Assembly: GCA_946186215.1 (NCBI GenBank)
Contig: CAMHMM010000099.1
Span: 1 to 6,933 of the forward strand
DNA length: 6,933 nt
From: an uncultured Ruminococcus sp.
Lineage (GTDB): Bacteria > Bacillota > Clostridia > Oscillospirales > Ruminococcaceae
Direction of reading: 5' to 3'
Part shown: piece after piece, positions 5,495-6,933 of the stretch
Numbering within the stretch: the stretch's first letter is position 1
Layout of the letters: every line of letters begins with the position of its first letter
Notes under the pieces: generated by a model
What the model saw: the letters and a program-made list of their open reading frames with translations, nothing else
What the model was told of the DNA's origin: nothing
Databases searched by the model: none
Translations under genes and position numbers: made by a program

Positions 5495-5502
5495 TGTGTA
5501 CT

Positions 5503-6900
5503 ATGAGCAGGACACTTGATGAAGCAATTTATGAAAAATATATACGCCCTACCGAGAGAAAGCGTCAGCGCTCTGTAGGAGTGGAGCTGGAATTTCCGCT
5601 GATAAACCGTTCCCGCAGGCCTGTGGATATCCCCGCAGTGCAGGAGATCGTAAAGGTTTTTGCGGCGCGATTCGGCTTTACAGGGCAGTGTGCGGATGAC
5701 AACGGCAATATCTATTCTCTTACCGAACCGGTCACGGGCGATAATCTTTCCTTTGACTGCAGCTTTAATACACTGGAGCTTTCCTTCGGAAAAGAGGATG
5801 ACATAACTCTTCTGCATGAGCGCTATTCAATCTATACTCATTATCTGCAGAGCAGCTTCGGCCGCATAGGTCATATCCTCACAGGCATGGGAATCAATCC
5901 CTACCACAGATCAAATGACAATATTCCCATCGCAAATGACCGCTACCGTATGCTGTTCCATCATCTGCAGACATACAGTGAATTCCCGGATCGTTTTTTC
6001 CACAAGCTGCCGTATTTCGGGATGATGGCCGCTGCCTCACAGGTGCAGCTGGATGTTGAACGGGATGATATCATACAGACCTTCCGCACAATGGACAGGC
6101 TCGAGCCCTACAAGGCGCTTTTGTTCGCAAATTCATATTACAAAGGACTGCCCGAGCTCATAATTTCCCGTGACTATCTCTGGTCCTACAGCACACAGGG
6201 CTACAATCCCCACAATCTCGGGATGTATGAAACAGAGCTTGCCGATCTTGACGAATACATCGACTATGTAAAAAGCCAGAGTATGTACTGCGTTGGAAAG
6301 CAGGACAGATACTATCATTTCACACCTGTTGTGCTCAATGATTATATCCGCCGTGAGCGTATCACAGGGCAGTATTACGCCGACGGCGGCTGGCACAAGG
6401 GAGATTTTGCTCCGGAGGTGGATGACATCGCCCATCTTCGCACATTCAAGTTTTCCGACCTCACCTACCGCGGCACAATCGAATACCGCAGCGCCTGCGA
6501 GCAGCCTATGGATGCTGCGTTCACAGTCGCGGCACTTCACGCAGGACTTGCCGAAAAGCTCGGAGAGCTCACAGAGCTTCTCGACAATGACCGTGTTATC
6601 TACCACCGCGGCTATTCCGCACCGGAGCTGCGCGAACTTCTCACCCGCAGAGAGCTGCCTACTTTTGCTGACAGGGATGCAGTTTCCGCACAGCTTACCA
6701 ACATTCTGGAGATCGCATACAGAGGGCTCTTACAGCGCAGATACGGCGAGGAAGTTTTCCTGCGGCCGCTGTTTGAGCGTGCCGAAGCACTTACAAATCC
6801 CGCAAAGCAGCTTCTTGCGGGGCTCGAGCGAGGAGACAGCATTGAAAGCTGGATAGAACGCTTTGCCGACATACACTCCGCTTCGATACAAGCCTGTTGA
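5503..6900 (+). CDS. Glutamate-cysteine ligase family protein (gamma-glutamyl ligase)
   Basis: The 465-residue protein is of the carboxylate-amine ligase (GCS2-like) fold. Family landmarks are GVELEFPLI at 26-34 (acidic ATP/Mg2+ strand), NTLELSF at 89-95, GMGINP at 128-133, AASQVQLDVE at 177-186 and TYRGTIEYRSACEQP at 321-335. The last corresponds to the R-G-x-I-E-x-R-x-x-x-x-x-P signature near the end of the catalytic barrel. Family members form an amide between the gamma-carboxyl of glutamate and an amine, classically cysteine (first step of glutathione, or EgtA in ergothioneine synthesis), using ATP. The actual acceptor here is not shown, and no gshB-like gene is visible. The protein is cytoplasmic, with no signal peptide. 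It is divergently transcribed from the class II amidotransferase. No terminator is seen in the 33 bp after the stop, so the transcript may continue. Confidence 0.9.
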   Translation: MSRTLDEAIYEKYIRPTERKRQRSVGVELEFPLINRSRRPVDIPAVQEIVKVFAARFGFTGQCADDNGNIYSLTEPVTGDNLSFDCSFNTLELSFGKEDDITLLHERYSIYTHYLQSSFGRIGHILTGMGINPYHRSNDNIPIANDRYRMLFHHLQTYSEFPDRFFHKLPYFGMMAAASQVQLDVERDDIIQTFRTMDRLEPYKALLFANSYYKGLPELIISRDYLWSYSTQGYNPHNLGMYETELADLDEYIDYVKSQSMYCVGKQDRYYHFTPVVLNDYIRRERITGQYYADGGWHKGDFAPEVDDIAHLRTFKFSDLTYRGTIEYRSACEQPMDAAFTVAALHAGLAEKLGELTELLDNDRVIYHRGYSAPELRELLTRRELPTFADRDAVSAQLTNILEIAYRGLLQRRYGEEVFLRPLFERAEALTNPAKQLLAGLERGDSIESWIERFADIHSASIQAC

Positions 6901-6933
6901 AAACGACGAACTGCAAAACACCGGATAAGGCAG

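Noticed and set aside
6133..6606. A 157-codon minus-strand open frame within the ligase gene
   Set aside because: It is antisense to conserved catalytic regions of the ligase family, with no recognisable domain or ribosome binding site support.
6897..6933. A TTG overlapping the ligase stop (TTGA) could open another plus-strand gene reading to the window edge
   Set aside because: There is no Shine-Dalgarno before it and only 12 codons are visible, so it cannot be supported.

Overview
The window looks like chromosomal DNA from a Clostridia-class Firmicute, most likely a Ruminococcus-type gut anaerobe. This is an inference from the mid-range GC content, AAGGAG-type ribosome binding sites, consensus sigma-A promoters with 17-bp spacers, a Mn2+-type riboswitch and the style of the proteins. 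Species cannot be fixed from the sequence alone. I see no rRNA, tRNA, CRISPR array or insertion sequence.

Layout, right to left on the minus strand. (1) Positions 1-2736 form one transcription unit: a TTGACA-17-TATCAT promoter, a leader that reads as a yybP-ykoY (Mn2+-sensing) riboswitch with an intrinsic terminator and a competing antiterminator, then four closely packed genes. These are two paralogous serine alpha/beta hydrolases of the BAAT/acyl-CoA thioesterase C-terminal type, a four-helix membrane protein, and a second small membrane protein cut by the window edge. (2) Positions 2773-4407 hold a second unit: a perfect-consensus promoter, a HAD-superfamily protein with altered catalytic motifs, and a GNAT acetyltransferase. 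(3) Positions 4409-5295 hold a monocistronic class II glutamine amidotransferase with its own promoter and a strong terminator.

The only plus-strand gene (5503-6900) encodes a glutamate-cysteine ligase family protein. It diverges from the amidotransferase across a 290-bp spacer that carries both promoters. The ligase plus Cys2-nucleophile amidotransferase pairing resembles EgtA/EgtC logic: one enzyme adds a gamma-glutamyl group and the other removes it.

The most interesting element is the riboswitch. Its known targets are mainly manganese exporters and other membrane transport proteins, whereas here the first two genes are predicted soluble acyl-hydrolase-like enzymes, followed by two uncharacterised membrane proteins. 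The leader can be folded by hand into a coherent ON-switch: the metal-bound P1 stem frees an antiterminator strand, and loss of P1 allows the terminator to form.
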